Origin: Pirellulales bacterium
GTDB taxonomy: Bacteria; Planctomycetota; Planctomycetia; Pirellulales; JANQPP01
Length of the DNA: 32,454 bases
Direction: 5' to 3'
NCBI GenBank assembly: GCA_028289405.1
Contig: JANQPP010000156.1
Coordinates: forward strand, 1 to 32,454
Below are positions 25,228 to 32,454 of this stretch, in pieces (the stretch's first letter is position 1; each line of letters starts with the position of its first letter). A program made the translations under genes and the position numbers. A model generated the notes under the pieces. It worked only from the letters and a program-made list of their open reading frames with translations, did no database searches and was not told the DNA's origin.

Positions 25228-25878
25228 CTATTCCCCCGAAGATCCTTGACCGACGACGGAGAACCGGGAATCGCCAGCGGCCAGATTGCCAGCCTTGTTC
25301 GGACCTTCTTTTCGAGGCACGATTTTCGCGGGAATACCGACAGCCGTGGAATAGGGAGGAACGTCTTTCAGGACGACGGCATTCGCGCCGATTACGCTGT
25401 CGTGCCCCACGGTCACGTTTCCTAGGATGCAGGCACCGCAGCCAATATCCACGCGATCCTCGATCGTGGGAAGCTCTTCGTTGTGGTCCCGCCGCACGAC
25501 TCCCAGCGTCGTGTTATGCCGCAGATGGACATCATCTCCCAAAGACCGGGCGGAGACGATGATCCCGCTATGATGCCAGACGCGGACGCGCCGTCCCAGA
25601 CGCGTGGTGTAGGGAAGCGTGATGCCGCAGGTCCATTCCACGAATTTGAAGAGACATTTGTAGAAAATCGAAAATGGCGCGCGGAGCGGTTTGGGTTGAA
25701 GTCCCATCCTCCAATTGCCAAAACGGTGGACGGCCACGGCCCAGAAACCTTGGTCGAACAGGTTCCCATCATGCGTGCGGAGGTCCTCTTTCCACAATGC
25801 CCAAAGCGACATGCCAGGCGGATTTTGATCGCGATCGCCGAGCAACGACGGGATGTCACTTGCGTCTGGGGCGTTCAT
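25228..25878 (-). CDS. Serine-acetyltransferase-like hexapeptide enzyme of exopolysaccharide clusters
   Basis: A 216-residue hexapeptide-repeat acetyltransferase similar to serine O-acetyltransferase (CysE) but found among glycosyltransferase genes. An alpha-helical N-terminal part (FWAVAVHRFGNWRM) leads into the beta-helix with the catalytic-type histidine in VWHHSGIIVSA, followed by LRHNTTLGVV, VDIGCGACILGNVTVGHDSVIGANAVV and the closing DVPPYSTAVGIPAKIV. Placement between two GT2 genes favours acetylation of a sugar in the polysaccharide. A true serine acetyltransferase feeding the CysM-like enzyme 8 kb away cannot be ruled out, but the spacing and operon speak against it. Confidence 0.85.
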   Translation of the reverse strand: MNAPDASDIPSLLGDRDQNPPGMSLWALWKEDLRTHDGNLFDQGFWAVAVHRFGNWRMGLQPKPLRAPFSIFYKCLFKFVEWTCGITLPYTTRLGRRVRVWHHSGIIVSARSLGDDVHLRHNTTLGVVRRDHNEELPTIEDRVDIGCGACILGNVTVGHDSVIGANAVVLKDVPPYSTAVGIPAKIVPRKEGPNKAGNLAAGDSRFSVVGQGSSGE

Positions 25879-25909
25879 GATTCCTTCGATCCAGGTGCCG
25901 AATGGTCTG

Positions 25910-26995
25910 TCATTTGGGCGATGCGGGGGCAGGCTTCACGAAGTTGTAGCGCAGAAAGTCGCGCAACAAATAGGGGGGATCCTCGCGCGGTTTGCCTTGA
26001 ATCGCGCAACGCACGCGATTGAGAGCGCGGCCCATGGCCCAGGTAATATCCGCGGCGGTTGCTCTCAGCAGGCCGAAGTTTTTGCGGAAATAGAGCCTGC
26101 GGGAAGCGAACCAATAGGGAGGCACACGGCGGCGTTCGCCGCTGGTGACGCCAGAACTCTTGCCCACCAAGTGGACCACGCGGCTATCCGGCACGTACCA
26201 AGTCGGCCAGCCCGCTCGCCGGGCACGCAGGCAAAAGTCAACTTCCTCGAAGTAGAGGAAATAAGATTCATCAAGCAGCCCAATGGCGTCGAACACTTCG
26301 CGGCGGATGATCATGCTCGCTCCCGCCACCCAATCCGCCGCATGAGGGGCATCTTCCACCGGCGGCGCGACGACATGACGGTGCAACAGCCGCGAGACCA
26401 AGCCCAGACGCAAGCCGGATTCGAATTCGTTGAGCACGCCATGAAACCGGAACGCCGAACGCTGAGGGGTGCCATCCGAGTCTTCCAACCGGCTGCCAGC
26501 GATTCCGATCTCGGGATGTTCCCGCATGAATGCGAGCAGACTGGCAACCGCCCCCGGACGGGGCACCGTATCGGAGTTCAATAGCAGCACGAATTCTGGA
26601 GGTTCACGCGCCGCGAATTCTTCACGCAGAGCCGCATTATTGCCTGCGGCAAATCCGCCATTGTCCTGCAAGAAAAGGAGACGGAGCCAATCCTGGCATC
26701 CGGCAAAATCTCGCGCGTCGGTAAGTATCTCCTGGGAATTGTCTCCTGAAGCATTATCCACGACCCAAACACGAACCGGTGGAAGAAGATCTAGTTGTTC
26801 ATCCAGCGCTTGCAGGCAGTCAACGACCAATTCCGGCGTGCGATAGTTGACGATCGCGATCGCCAAGGAAACCGCCGGCAAAGCCGCGTCTTCCGCTTGT
26901 CCCGTTTTTACCGTCGGAAGTGGCGCGTGGTCGTTCATAGCGACTCGAACATCGGAACATGGAGTTGAGTCGGGCAAGCGGTTCGGCGTTTCCAT
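25910..26995 (-). CDS. GT2-family glycosyltransferase (rhamnosyltransferase-like)
   Basis: A GT-A enzyme of 361 residues, or 342 if translation starts at the internal ATG 26938; neither start has a good ribosome site. Family features are LAIAIVNYRTPELVVDCLQA, VWVVDNASGDNSQE, DNGGFAAGNNAALRE, the metal-binding LLLNSDTVPRPGA and GLLDESYFLYFEEVDFCLRARRAGW, a pattern typical of WbbL-like rhamnosyltransferases. Rhamnose specificity is inferred only from this similarity. It is the first gene of the minus-strand operon, 31 bases before the acetyltransferase gene and divergent from the sigma-54 regulator. Confidence 0.9.
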   Translation of the reverse strand: METPNRLPDSTPCSDVRVAMNDHAPLPTVKTGQAEDAALPAVSLAIAIVNYRTPELVVDCLQALDEQLDLLPPVRVWVVDNASGDNSQEILTDARDFAGCQDWLRLLFLQDNGGFAAGNNAALREEFAAREPPEFVLLLNSDTVPRPGAVASLLAFMREHPEIGIAGSRLEDSDGTPQRSAFRFHGVLNEFESGLRLGLVSRLLHRHVVAPPVEDAPHAADWVAGASMIIRREVFDAIGLLDESYFLYFEEVDFCLRARRAGWPTWYVPDSRVVHLVGKSSGVTSGERRRVPPYWFASRRLYFRKNFGLLRATAADITWAMGRALNRVRCAIQGKPREDPPYLLRDFLRYNFVKPAPASPK

Positions 26996-27323
26996 GCGGT
27001 AGTCATTCGATCTGGTTCCATGGATGGCACAATCCAGAAGCTCATTGACGGTACTGCCCGGACCCGCACTTCATCGGCAAAAGCATCGTAATCGATGCAA
27101 TCCCCGCGGAACATCGGGGAACTACGCAAGTGATTCCCATCAAAGAAATATAGGCGACGCTGCCAGGCAAACGCCAGCAGCATTTAATTTTCCCCAGATC
27201 ATTCTGTTTGCCCGGTAATGGGGGAACTCGGGAGCGTGGCGTTCCGACGCGGAATGAGGCACAATTAGGGGACCGCCTCGCGGCGTTATTCCCCCACTCG
27301 AAAGGTCTCTTCAGATTGCCGCC
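26996..27323. promoter_or_regulatory. Divergent region between polysaccharide operon and sigma-54 regulator
   Basis: These 328 bases separate two divergent genes and should hold both promoters. I scanned for the sigma-54 GG-N10-GC pattern and for sigma-70 pairs and found none convincing. The regulator's start has no close Shine-Dalgarno; the nearest AAAGG is about 19 bases upstream. Confidence 0.35.
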
Positions 27324-28682
27324 ATGTCGCATCGCGAAATCATCCATTTGCTCATCGTGGATGACGATGAGGAGTTTCGCGACTTGATGGCTCGGCGCTT
27401 TTCCCAGCCAGGCTACCAACTACAAACTTGTGGCAACGCGGCGGAAGCCCTCTCCCTGGCGCGAGAGCACGATTTCGATGTTGCCGTGCTGGACATGGTC
27501 CTCCCGGGGAAGTCCGGAGTGGAGTTGCTGGAAAAGCTGAAGGCCGAGCACCCGCACTGTGAGGCGGTGATGCTAACCGGGCAGGCCACCGTGGAGACCG
27601 CCGTAAGAGCCATGAAATTGGGAGCCTACGACTATCTAACGAAGCCTGTCCCGTTCGCGGAACTGGAAATCGTGATTGAGAAGGCCCACGAGAAAAGGCG
27701 TCTGCGTCTCGAAAACCAGCAACTAAAAGCCTGGTTCCAACGCAGCCAATCCACGGTCCAAATGATCGGTGAAACGCCCGCCATGCGGGAAATCTGCCGC
27801 ATGATCGAACGGGCTGGACCCAGCGAAAAAGCCATCCTGATTCAAGGCGACAGTGGGACCGGAAAAGAATTGGTCGCACGGGCCCTGCATGCGTGTAGCC
27901 CGCGCGCCGACCGCCCGCTCGTGGTCATCAACTGCGCCGCTTTACCCGAATCGCTATTGGAAAGCGAGCTATTCGGCCACGAAAAAGGAGCCTTCACGGG
28001 AGCGATCGCCAGCAAACCGGGCCTGTTCGAAGTCGCCGACCGGGGCACGTTGTTTATCGACGAAATCGGAGAAATGCCGGGCCCATTGCAGGCGAAATTG
28101 TTGCGTGTGTTGGAAGATGGCACTTTGCGCCGCCTAGGGTCGGTGAAGGAACGTCGTGTCAACGTACGGTTGCTGGCCGCGACCAATCGCGACCTGCAAC
28201 AGGAGATCGTGGCGAACCGCTTTCGCGAGGATCTGTATTACCGCATCAACGTGATGTCGTTGGAACTACCTCCCCTGCGGCAAAGAAAGGAAGACATTCC
28301 CCTGCTCGTCGACCACTTTCTGGGAGAAGGCTGGAGCATCAATGAGGCAGCCCGCAAATTGCTGGAAAACTATTTTTGGCCGGGCAATGTGCGAGAACTG
28401 ATCAATGCCATCGAACGGGCCAAAATCATGGCCGATGGTTATACGATTCTGCCACGGGATCTTCCTAAGCAACTGCGGGATCGTGCGAAGTCCCCCTCCT
28501 TGGATCCGGATGCCGATGACCTGGCGACTTTGGAACGCTCCAAAATCGTGGACATCATGCGCCGTCATGACGGCAACAAGACGCATGCCGCCCAAACTCT
28601 AGGGATCGACCGCCGCCGCCTTTACCGGCTGCTCGAGAAATATCGGATTCGTAAAGATGAGTGGCTTCAGCAGCCACGGTAG
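27324..28682 (+). CDS. Sigma-54-dependent response regulator (NtrC family)
   Basis: A 452-residue two-component activator of sigma-54 RNA polymerase. The receiver domain spans residues 8-120 with acidic pocket DDDEE (13-17), phospho-acceptor Asp57 and conserved Lys107. The AAA+ domain has Walker A GDSGTGKE (175-182), the sigma-54 contact loop GAFTGA (222-227), Walker B in TLFIDEIGE (242-250), NRFREDLYYR with arginine fingers, and FWPGNVREL (351-359). A Fis-type helix-turn-helix ends the protein (HAAQTLGIDRRRLYRLLEKY). All motifs are intact. No histidine kinase is adjacent. It is divergent from the glycosyltransferase operon and followed by a PEP-CTERM gene, which recalls PrsR-type regulators of exopolysaccharide and PEP-CTERM proteins; that link is inference. 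Confidence 0.95.
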   Translation: MSHREIIHLLIVDDDEEFRDLMARRFSQPGYQLQTCGNAAEALSLAREHDFDVAVLDMVLPGKSGVELLEKLKAEHPHCEAVMLTGQATVETAVRAMKLGAYDYLTKPVPFAELEIVIEKAHEKRRLRLENQQLKAWFQRSQSTVQMIGETPAMREICRMIERAGPSEKAILIQGDSGTGKELVARALHACSPRADRPLVVINCAALPESLLESELFGHEKGAFTGAIASKPGLFEVADRGTLFIDEIGEMPGPLQAKLLRVLEDGTLRRLGSVKERRVNVRLLAATNRDLQQEIVANRFREDLYYRINVMSLELPPLRQRKEDIPLLVDHFLGEGWSINEAARKLLENYFWPGNVRELINAIERAKIMADGYTILPRDLPKQLRDRAKSPSLDPDADDLATLERSKIVDIMRRHDGNKTHAAQTLGIDRRRLYRLLEKYRIRKDEWLQQPR

Positions 28683-29008
28683 TCTTGCCGTACCGACTGT
28701 TTCCTCAATCTTCCCGCGCCTACACAGGCGATCGGCACCAGGCAAAGTCGATGCAAAAACCCCGAAACTCCTATTTTTATCAGACAATTATTTCCATATA
28801 TTACTCGCAATTCACGCAAGATTTTATTTTTTGTTTTACTCAAAAAACGCATATTGCTCATTGCTCTCGAAATCCGCATAGCCTATACTTTCGAAATCTT
28901 CAAATGGGTGAATTGTATAGTTTTTTAGTTTCAGGTCGATTTTTCAAGTAACACAATTTTCACCCGTCATTGCACCTGAGGTTGACTTCACAAAAGGGGA
29001 TTGCTGAG
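28683..29008. other. A+T-rich intergenic island before the PEP-CTERM gene
   Basis: Bases about 28770-28965 are strikingly A+T-rich compared with the GC-rich genes around them. The region holds a candidate promoter (28861-28889) and a small CGCCT/AGGCG hairpin at 28717-28730 just after the regulator that has no T tract. A long 5' leader of about 110 bases would precede the PEP-CTERM start. Open frames here are short and lack ribosome sites. Confidence 0.5.
28861..28889 (+). promoter_or_regulatory. Candidate sigma-70 promoter for the PEP-CTERM gene
   Basis: TTGCTC (28861-28866) and TATACT (28884-28889) are separated by exactly 17 bases; the -10 matches consensus at five of six positions, the -35 at three. 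The preceding 60 bases are T- and A-rich like an UP element. Transcription would start near 28896. No sigma-54 type GG-N10-GC element was convincing. Confidence 0.45.
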
Positions 29009-29641
29009 ATGAAACAAGCTGCGTGCATCGTGGGAACGATGCTGAGCATGGTGCTCGTATGTGGAAATTTGTCGGCGATGGATATCACTTCGCCGGGGGA
29101 CATTATTCAGGGAGTGCCCAACGACGGGGACTGGCCCGGCGGTGAAACGCCGGATTTAGCGTTCGATGATGACGAGACCACCAAATTCTTGCACTTCAAA
29201 GGGGACTTCGATCCGGATGCGGGACCAACCGGCATTCGCATTACGCCGGCTTCGGGTCCTAGCATCGTCACGGAAATTGCTCTGCAAACCGCGAACGATA
29301 CTCCCGGTCGAGATCCCACCGGTTTCCAATTGTCTGGCTCCAACGATTCCATCGACGGGCCCTACACATTGATCGCCACCGGATCGGTTGACGATTTCGC
29401 TGGGCAAACGGAATGGGACCGCTTCACGTTCAACACCACCCCCCTCACCTTTGACAACTCCACCGCGTACGAGCACTACGAATTGGTCTTCACTTCCATT
29501 CGCGGTCCGGTCGGTGGCGCGGTGAACAGCATGCAAATCGCGGAGATTGAGCTGCGTGGTAACGTGGTTCCCGAACCTTCCACACTTGTACTGCTCGCGA
29601 TGGGCATTCTCGCTGTGGCTGCCATGCGTAAGCGGGCCTAG
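29009..29641 (+). CDS. PEP-CTERM sorting-domain protein with discoidin-like domain
   Basis: A 210-residue secreted protein. ATG 29009 is preceded by AGGGGA with eight bases spacing; an upstream TTG in frame (28970) is unlikely. Residues 1-24 form a signal peptide (IVGTMLSMVLVCGNLSAM). The middle is a beta-sandwich resembling F5/8 type C (discoidin-like) domains, with FQLSGSNDSIDGPYTLIATG and QIAEIELRG. The C-terminus is a full PEP-CTERM signal: VPEPS, a hydrophobic helix (LVLLAMGILAVAAM) and basic RKRA. Exosortase would cleave at this signal during transfer to the cell surface; no exosortase gene is present here. PEP-CTERM proteins are often associated with exopolysaccharide loci, matching the neighbouring operon. 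Confidence 0.92.
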   Translation: MKQAACIVGTMLSMVLVCGNLSAMDITSPGDIIQGVPNDGDWPGGETPDLAFDDDETTKFLHFKGDFDPDAGPTGIRITPASGPSIVTEIALQTANDTPGRDPTGFQLSGSNDSIDGPYTLIATGSVDDFAGQTEWDRFTFNTTPLTFDNSTAYEHYELVFTSIRGPVGGAVNSMQIAEIELRGNVVPEPSTLVLLAMGILAVAAMRKRA

Positions 29642-29949
29642 GCTCAAGGCTGTCGAAATCACTCTGCTTTCAACTCGATTCGTTAAGCAAAGACACGCTT
29701 CGGATTCCGGGGCGTGTCTTTTTTCATTTCCCGAAAGTCAAGTAGCTTCCTTTTGGAAAAACAGGCGTTGGATTGCCGCCACCGGGCCAGCAAATTATGA
29801 TTTCAGAGGTTCGATAAGTTGAGAAAGCACGTCCGGGGCAGCTTTCGCCTTTCGTGCTTGCGAGATGAAAATTCCCACCAATGAGCGTCCCGTTGCTCGT
29901 TTTTCATGCCATTCCAGGTTTGCCGTGGTGAGCCAAAGGAGACCAATCG
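29642..29949. other. Intergenic region with terminator, otherwise featureless
   Basis: Apart from the terminator at 29689-29724, this 308-base stretch has no supported gene. The last bases contain the AAAGGAG ribosome site (29936-29942) of the next gene. No clear promoter pair was found for that gene. Confidence 0.5.
29689..29724 (+). terminator. Rho-independent terminator after the PEP-CTERM gene
   Basis: AAAGACACGC (29689-29698) pairs perfectly with GCGTGTCTTT (29712-29721) around a 13-base loop and runs into a stretch of six T residues (29719-29724). It lies about 50 bases after the PEP-CTERM stop, so that gene is likely transcribed alone. Confidence 0.9.
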
Positions 29950-32454
29950 ATGCGCAGCCTCGCACTTCATTCCCCGCTTTTGGCATTCTGCTTGGCGTTG
30001 TCTTTGTCTTCCTCCGGATGGGGCCAAGACGAGGATGCTGCCTTCAAGGAATTGTTCGACGGGAAGACGCTCGAAGGCTGGGACGGCAATCCCAAATTCT
30101 GGTCGGTGGAGGACGGCGCGATCACGGGCCGCACCACGCCCGAGAATCCGACGCAAGGCAATACATTTATTGTTTGGCGTGGCGGTGAGGTCGAGGATTT
30201 TGAGCTGCACCTGAAGTTCCGCATCTTCGGCGGCAACTCGGGCATTCAATACCGCAGCCGAGAAGTGGAGAAGTGGGTCATCAGCGGGTATCAAGCCGAC
30301 TTCGACGGAGACAACAACTGGTCGGGCACGCTTTACGAGGAAAAGGCACGGGGAATTCTCGCCCGTCGTGGCAACCGTGTCGTCGTTTCGCCGGACGGCC
30401 CGAAGGTCGTGGGCCAAACGACGTCCGAGGAAAAGATCGTGGACGCCGTGAAACCAGAGCTGTGGAATGACTATGTCATCACCGCCCGCAGCAATCATCT
30501 GGTACATAAGATCAATGGCCTGGTGACCATCGACGTCACCGACGAGGATCCGGAGAAGCGTCGCGCGAAGGGGCTCCTCGCTTTGCAACTGCACGCGGGC
30601 CCACCCATGACCGTCCAGTTCAAAGACATTCGTCTAAAAAAGCTGCCAAAGAAATCCTCGCAAGCGGCGGCGGGCAAGAAAGTGACCTTCGTGGCGGGAC
30701 GCCCTAGCCATGGCTACGGTGCCCACGAGCACAACGCTGGCTGTTTGCTACTTGCCAAATCGCTTCAGCAGGCCATGCCGGAGTTGGAAATCGACGTCCA
30801 TCAAAATGGCTGGCCCGAGGACGCGAGCTTTTTCGAGGGAACCGACTGCATCGTCATGTATTGCGATGGCGGCGGGCGGCACATGGTGCTGGACCATCTC
30901 GACCAGGTGGACCAACTCGCGGACCAGGGAGTGGGCATCGTCTGCATTCACTATGCGGTCGAGATCCCCAAGGGAAATCCCGGGGATCATTTTTTGGATT
31001 GGATGGGCGGCTATTTCGAAACCGACTGGTCCGTCAATCCGCACTGGACCGCGAACTTCACCGAATTTGCGGAACATCCCATCACGCGCGGCGTGGAGCC
31101 GTTCGAAATCAACGACGAGTGGTACTACCACATGCGGTTTCGCGAGAACATGGAGGGGGTGACCCCGATTCTCACGGCCACGCCTCCAGCCAGCACGCTC
31201 AGCCGGCCCGACGGCCCTCATAGCGGAAATCCACACGTGCGAAAAAAAGCGGGCCAGCCGCAGCACGTCGCATGGGCTTACGTGCGGCCTAACGGGGGAA
31301 GGGGCTTCGGGTTCACGGGCGGCCATTTTCATTGGAACTGGGGCAATGACCATTTCCGCCGCGTCATGCTGAATGCGATCGTCTGGGCGGCGCAAGGGGA
31401 AGTCCCGGCGGGGGGCGTGGATGACAAGACGCCCACTCAAGCCGATCTGGAAGCCAATCAAGACGAGCCCAAGCCGGAAAACGGCAAACAGGCGCGGACC
31501 TCCAACCGCCAGCGACCGTCCGTCGCCAACGTGGCCTTAAAAAAAAAGTCCCGAATCGCTGAAGCTTCGCGAGATCCGGGAGACGGCGCCAGCCAACTCG
31601 ACCTTTATCCGGGACTGAAGGCGACGCTCTTTGCCTCCGAGCCTTCGATCGTCAGCGTGACAAATTTGGACGTCGACGCGCGGGGCCGCGTCTGGGTCTG
31701 CGAGGTGATGAACTATCGCAAGCATGACGGTTCCCGGCCGGAGGGGGACCGCATCCTGATCCTTGAGGACACCAATCAGGACGGCGTCGCGGACAACACC
31801 AAGGTGTACTATCAGGGCCGCGATATTGATTCCGCCATGGGCATCTGTGTCCTGGGCAATCGCGTCATCGTTTCGGCTTCACCGAATGTATTCGTCTTCA
31901 CGGATGAGGACGGAGACGACCGGCCTGACCGAAAAGAAGTGCTCTTTTCGAAGACGGGCCAGCCGCAGCACGACCATTCGGCGCATTCCTTTATTTTTGG
32001 TCCCGATGGCAAACTCTATTGGAATTTCGGCAACACGGGCCAAGCCGTGCATGACGCGCAAGGCCGCGTGGTCGTGGACAAAACAGGACGCGAGATTTTG
32101 GACAACGGCCAGCCCTATTTCGGTGGAATGATATTTCGCTGCAATTTGGACGGCAGTGAAATGGAAGTGCTGGCCCACAACTTCCGCAACAACTACGAGA
32201 CCACCATCGATTCCTTCGGCACCTTATGGCAGGCCGACAACGATGATGACGGTAACCGCGGCGTCCGCGTGAACTATGTCATGGAATACGGAAACTATGG
32301 ATACCGCGACGAAATGACCGGAGCCGGCTGGCGCGAACCTCGCACCGGCATGAACGAGGAAATCCCGCTCCGGCACTGGCATCTCCGGGATCCGGGCGTG
32401 GTACCCAATCTGTTGCAGACGGGGGCCGGTTCTCCCGCCGGAATCGCCTTTTAC
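29950..32454 (+). CDS. DUF1080-ThuA-PVC-type dehydrogenase fusion protein, 3' end outside window
   Basis: One open frame of 835 codons without a stop, running off the window. AAAGGAG precedes ATG 29950 by seven bases. Residues 1-26 are a signal peptide ending near SGWGQ. Residues 30-225 are DUF1080 (3-keto-disaccharide hydrolase/LamG-like: LFDGKTLEGWDG, NSGIQYRSRE). Residues 242-490 are a ThuA-like domain (GRPSHGYGAHEHNAGCLLLA, FTGGHFHWNWGN). A charged linker spans 491-548. From 552 a PVC-type sorbosone-dehydrogenase-like propeller begins (LYPGLKATLFASEPS, WVCEVMNY, DTNQDGVADNT). A c-type heme domain often follows in this family and would lie beyond the window. Role: probably envelope carbohydrate oxidation or degradation, by family inference. 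The linker holds an A9 tract at 31539-31547. Confidence 0.9.
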   Translation, partial: MRSLALHSPLLAFCLALSLSSSGWGQDEDAAFKELFDGKTLEGWDGNPKFWSVEDGAITGRTTPENPTQGNTFIVWRGGEVEDFELHLKFRIFGGNSGIQYRSREVEKWVISGYQADFDGDNNWSGTLYEEKARGILARRGNRVVVSPDGPKVVGQTTSEEKIVDAVKPELWNDYVITARSNHLVHKINGLVTIDVTDEDPEKRRAKGLLALQLHAGPPMTVQFKDIRLKKLPKKSSQAAAGKKVTFVAGRPSHGYGAHEHNAGCLLLAKSLQQAMPELEIDVHQNGWPEDASFFEGTDCIVMYCDGGGRHMVLDHLDQVDQLADQGVGIVCIHYAVEIPKGNPGDHFLDWMGGYFETDWSVNPHWTANFTEFAEHPITRGVEPFEINDEWYYHMRFRENMEGVTPILTATPPASTLSRPDGPHSGNPHVRKKAGQPQHVAWAYVRPNGGRGFGFTGGHFHWNWGNDHFRRVMLNAIVWAAQGEVPAGGVDDKTPTQADLEANQDEPKPENGKQARTSNRQRPSVANVALKKKSRIAEASRDPGDGASQLDLYPGLKATLFASEPSIVSVTNLDVDARGRVWVCEVMNYRKHDGSRPEGDRILILEDTNQDGVADNTKVYYQGRDIDSAMGICVLGNRVIVSASPNVFVFTDEDGDDRPDRKEVLFSKTGQPQHDHSAHSFIFGPDGKLYWNFGNTGQAVHDAQGRVVVDKTGREILDNGQPYFGGMIFRCNLDGSEMEVLAHNFRNNYETTIDSFGTLWQADNDDDGNRGVRVNYVMEYGNYGYRDEMTGAGWREPRTGMNEEIPLRHWHLRDPGVVPNLLQTGAGSPAGIAFY
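31539..31581 (+). promoter_or_regulatory. Possible recoding or slippage site: A9 tract with downstream stem-loop
   Basis: Nine A residues (31539-31547) are read TTA AAA AAA AAG, so A AAA AAG (31542-31548) lies in the phase used by the dnaX -1 frameshift site. A potential hairpin follows at once: TCCCG (31549-31553) with CGGGA (31577-31581), and TCGC (31556-31559) with GCGA (31569-31572). A -1 shift reaches TGA at 31560-31562; a +1 shift reaches TGA at 31616-31618. Either would release a DUF1080-ThuA protein without the dehydrogenase part. Function is unproven. Confidence 0.35.

Noticed and set aside
28717..28730. Small hairpin CGCCT/AGGCG after the sigma-54 regulator as a terminator
   Set aside because: Only five base pairs and no following T tract.
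28683..29008. Sigma-54 promoter upstream of the PEP-CTERM gene
   Set aside because: I looked for GG-N10-GC with TGGC/TTGC context; no match was good enough to call, while a sigma-70 type pair was.
31539..31547. A9 tract as proof that the fusion is a sequencing error joining two genes
   Set aside because: The frame is open and coding-like on both sides without correction, and no start codon with a ribosome site is evident for a separate dehydrogenase gene; raw reads would still be needed to exclude it.
1..32454. tRNA, rRNA, CRISPR, insertion sequence or phage genes
   Set aside because: None was recognised: no regularly spaced repeats, no transposase-like protein and no integrase-like protein among the coding frames.

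Overview
The window looks like a contig from a Planctomycete, most likely of the Pirellulales type. No ribosomal RNA is present, so this rests on protein families: a DUF1549/DUF1553 cytochrome-like protein next to a pre-peptidase C-terminal (PPC) domain protein, a DUF1080-ThuA-PVC-type dehydrogenase fusion, a PEP-CTERM protein, and a lipoprotein of a type I associate with planctomycete polysaccharide loci. The DNA is GC-rich with a few short A+T-rich promoter-like islands. No tRNA, rRNA, CRISPR array, insertion sequence or phage gene was seen.

Region 1 (1-9.7 kb) is an exopolysaccharide assembly locus. On the minus strand, in transcription order, it encodes a small-domain lipoprotein, a Wza-like export lipoprotein, a Wzy/WaaL-like polymerase or ligase with a TPR tail, a WecA/MraY-like initiating sugar-phosphate transferase with a soluble tail, and a hexapeptide acyltransferase broken at the window edge. 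A CpsB/CapC-type PHP phosphatase is divergent. The first 231 bases form a large fold-back inverted repeat that cuts off the acyltransferase and is probably an assembly or amplification artefact.

Region 2 (9.7-17.7 kb) is housekeeping and sulfur metabolism: a thioredoxin-like lipoprotein, chorismate synthase (aroC), an AsmA-like membrane protein, then a sulfite-to-cysteine island. The island has a nitrite/sulfite reductase with a helical, HEPN-like C-terminal extension, a co-transcribed small protein of unknown function, and a divergent CysM-like cysteine synthase fused to a rhodanese domain. The shared promoter region holds a perfect 10-bp stem-loop.

Region 3 (18-22.9 kb) is a two-gene operon for a PPC-domain secreted protein and a DUF1549/DUF1553 protein with Ig-like domains and two Cys-His motifs. 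The DUF1501 partner usual for this family is absent.

Region 4 (22.9-29.7 kb) is a second polysaccharide block: four minus-strand genes (two GT2 glycosyltransferases, a serine-acetyltransferase-like enzyme, a GT4 glycosyltransferase), a divergent sigma-54 response regulator, and a PEP-CTERM protein with a candidate promoter and a strong terminator. The layout recalls the PrsR/PEP-CTERM regulatory arrangement, but no kinase or exosortase is present here.

Region 5 (29.9 kb to the end) is one open reading frame of at least 835 codons joining DUF1080, ThuA and PVC-type dehydrogenase domains. Its second linker carries nine A residues in the phase of a dnaX-type A AAA AAG slippery site, followed directly by a potential stem-loop. 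Both alternative frames stop soon after it. This candidate recoding switch and the sulfur island are the two most interesting signals.
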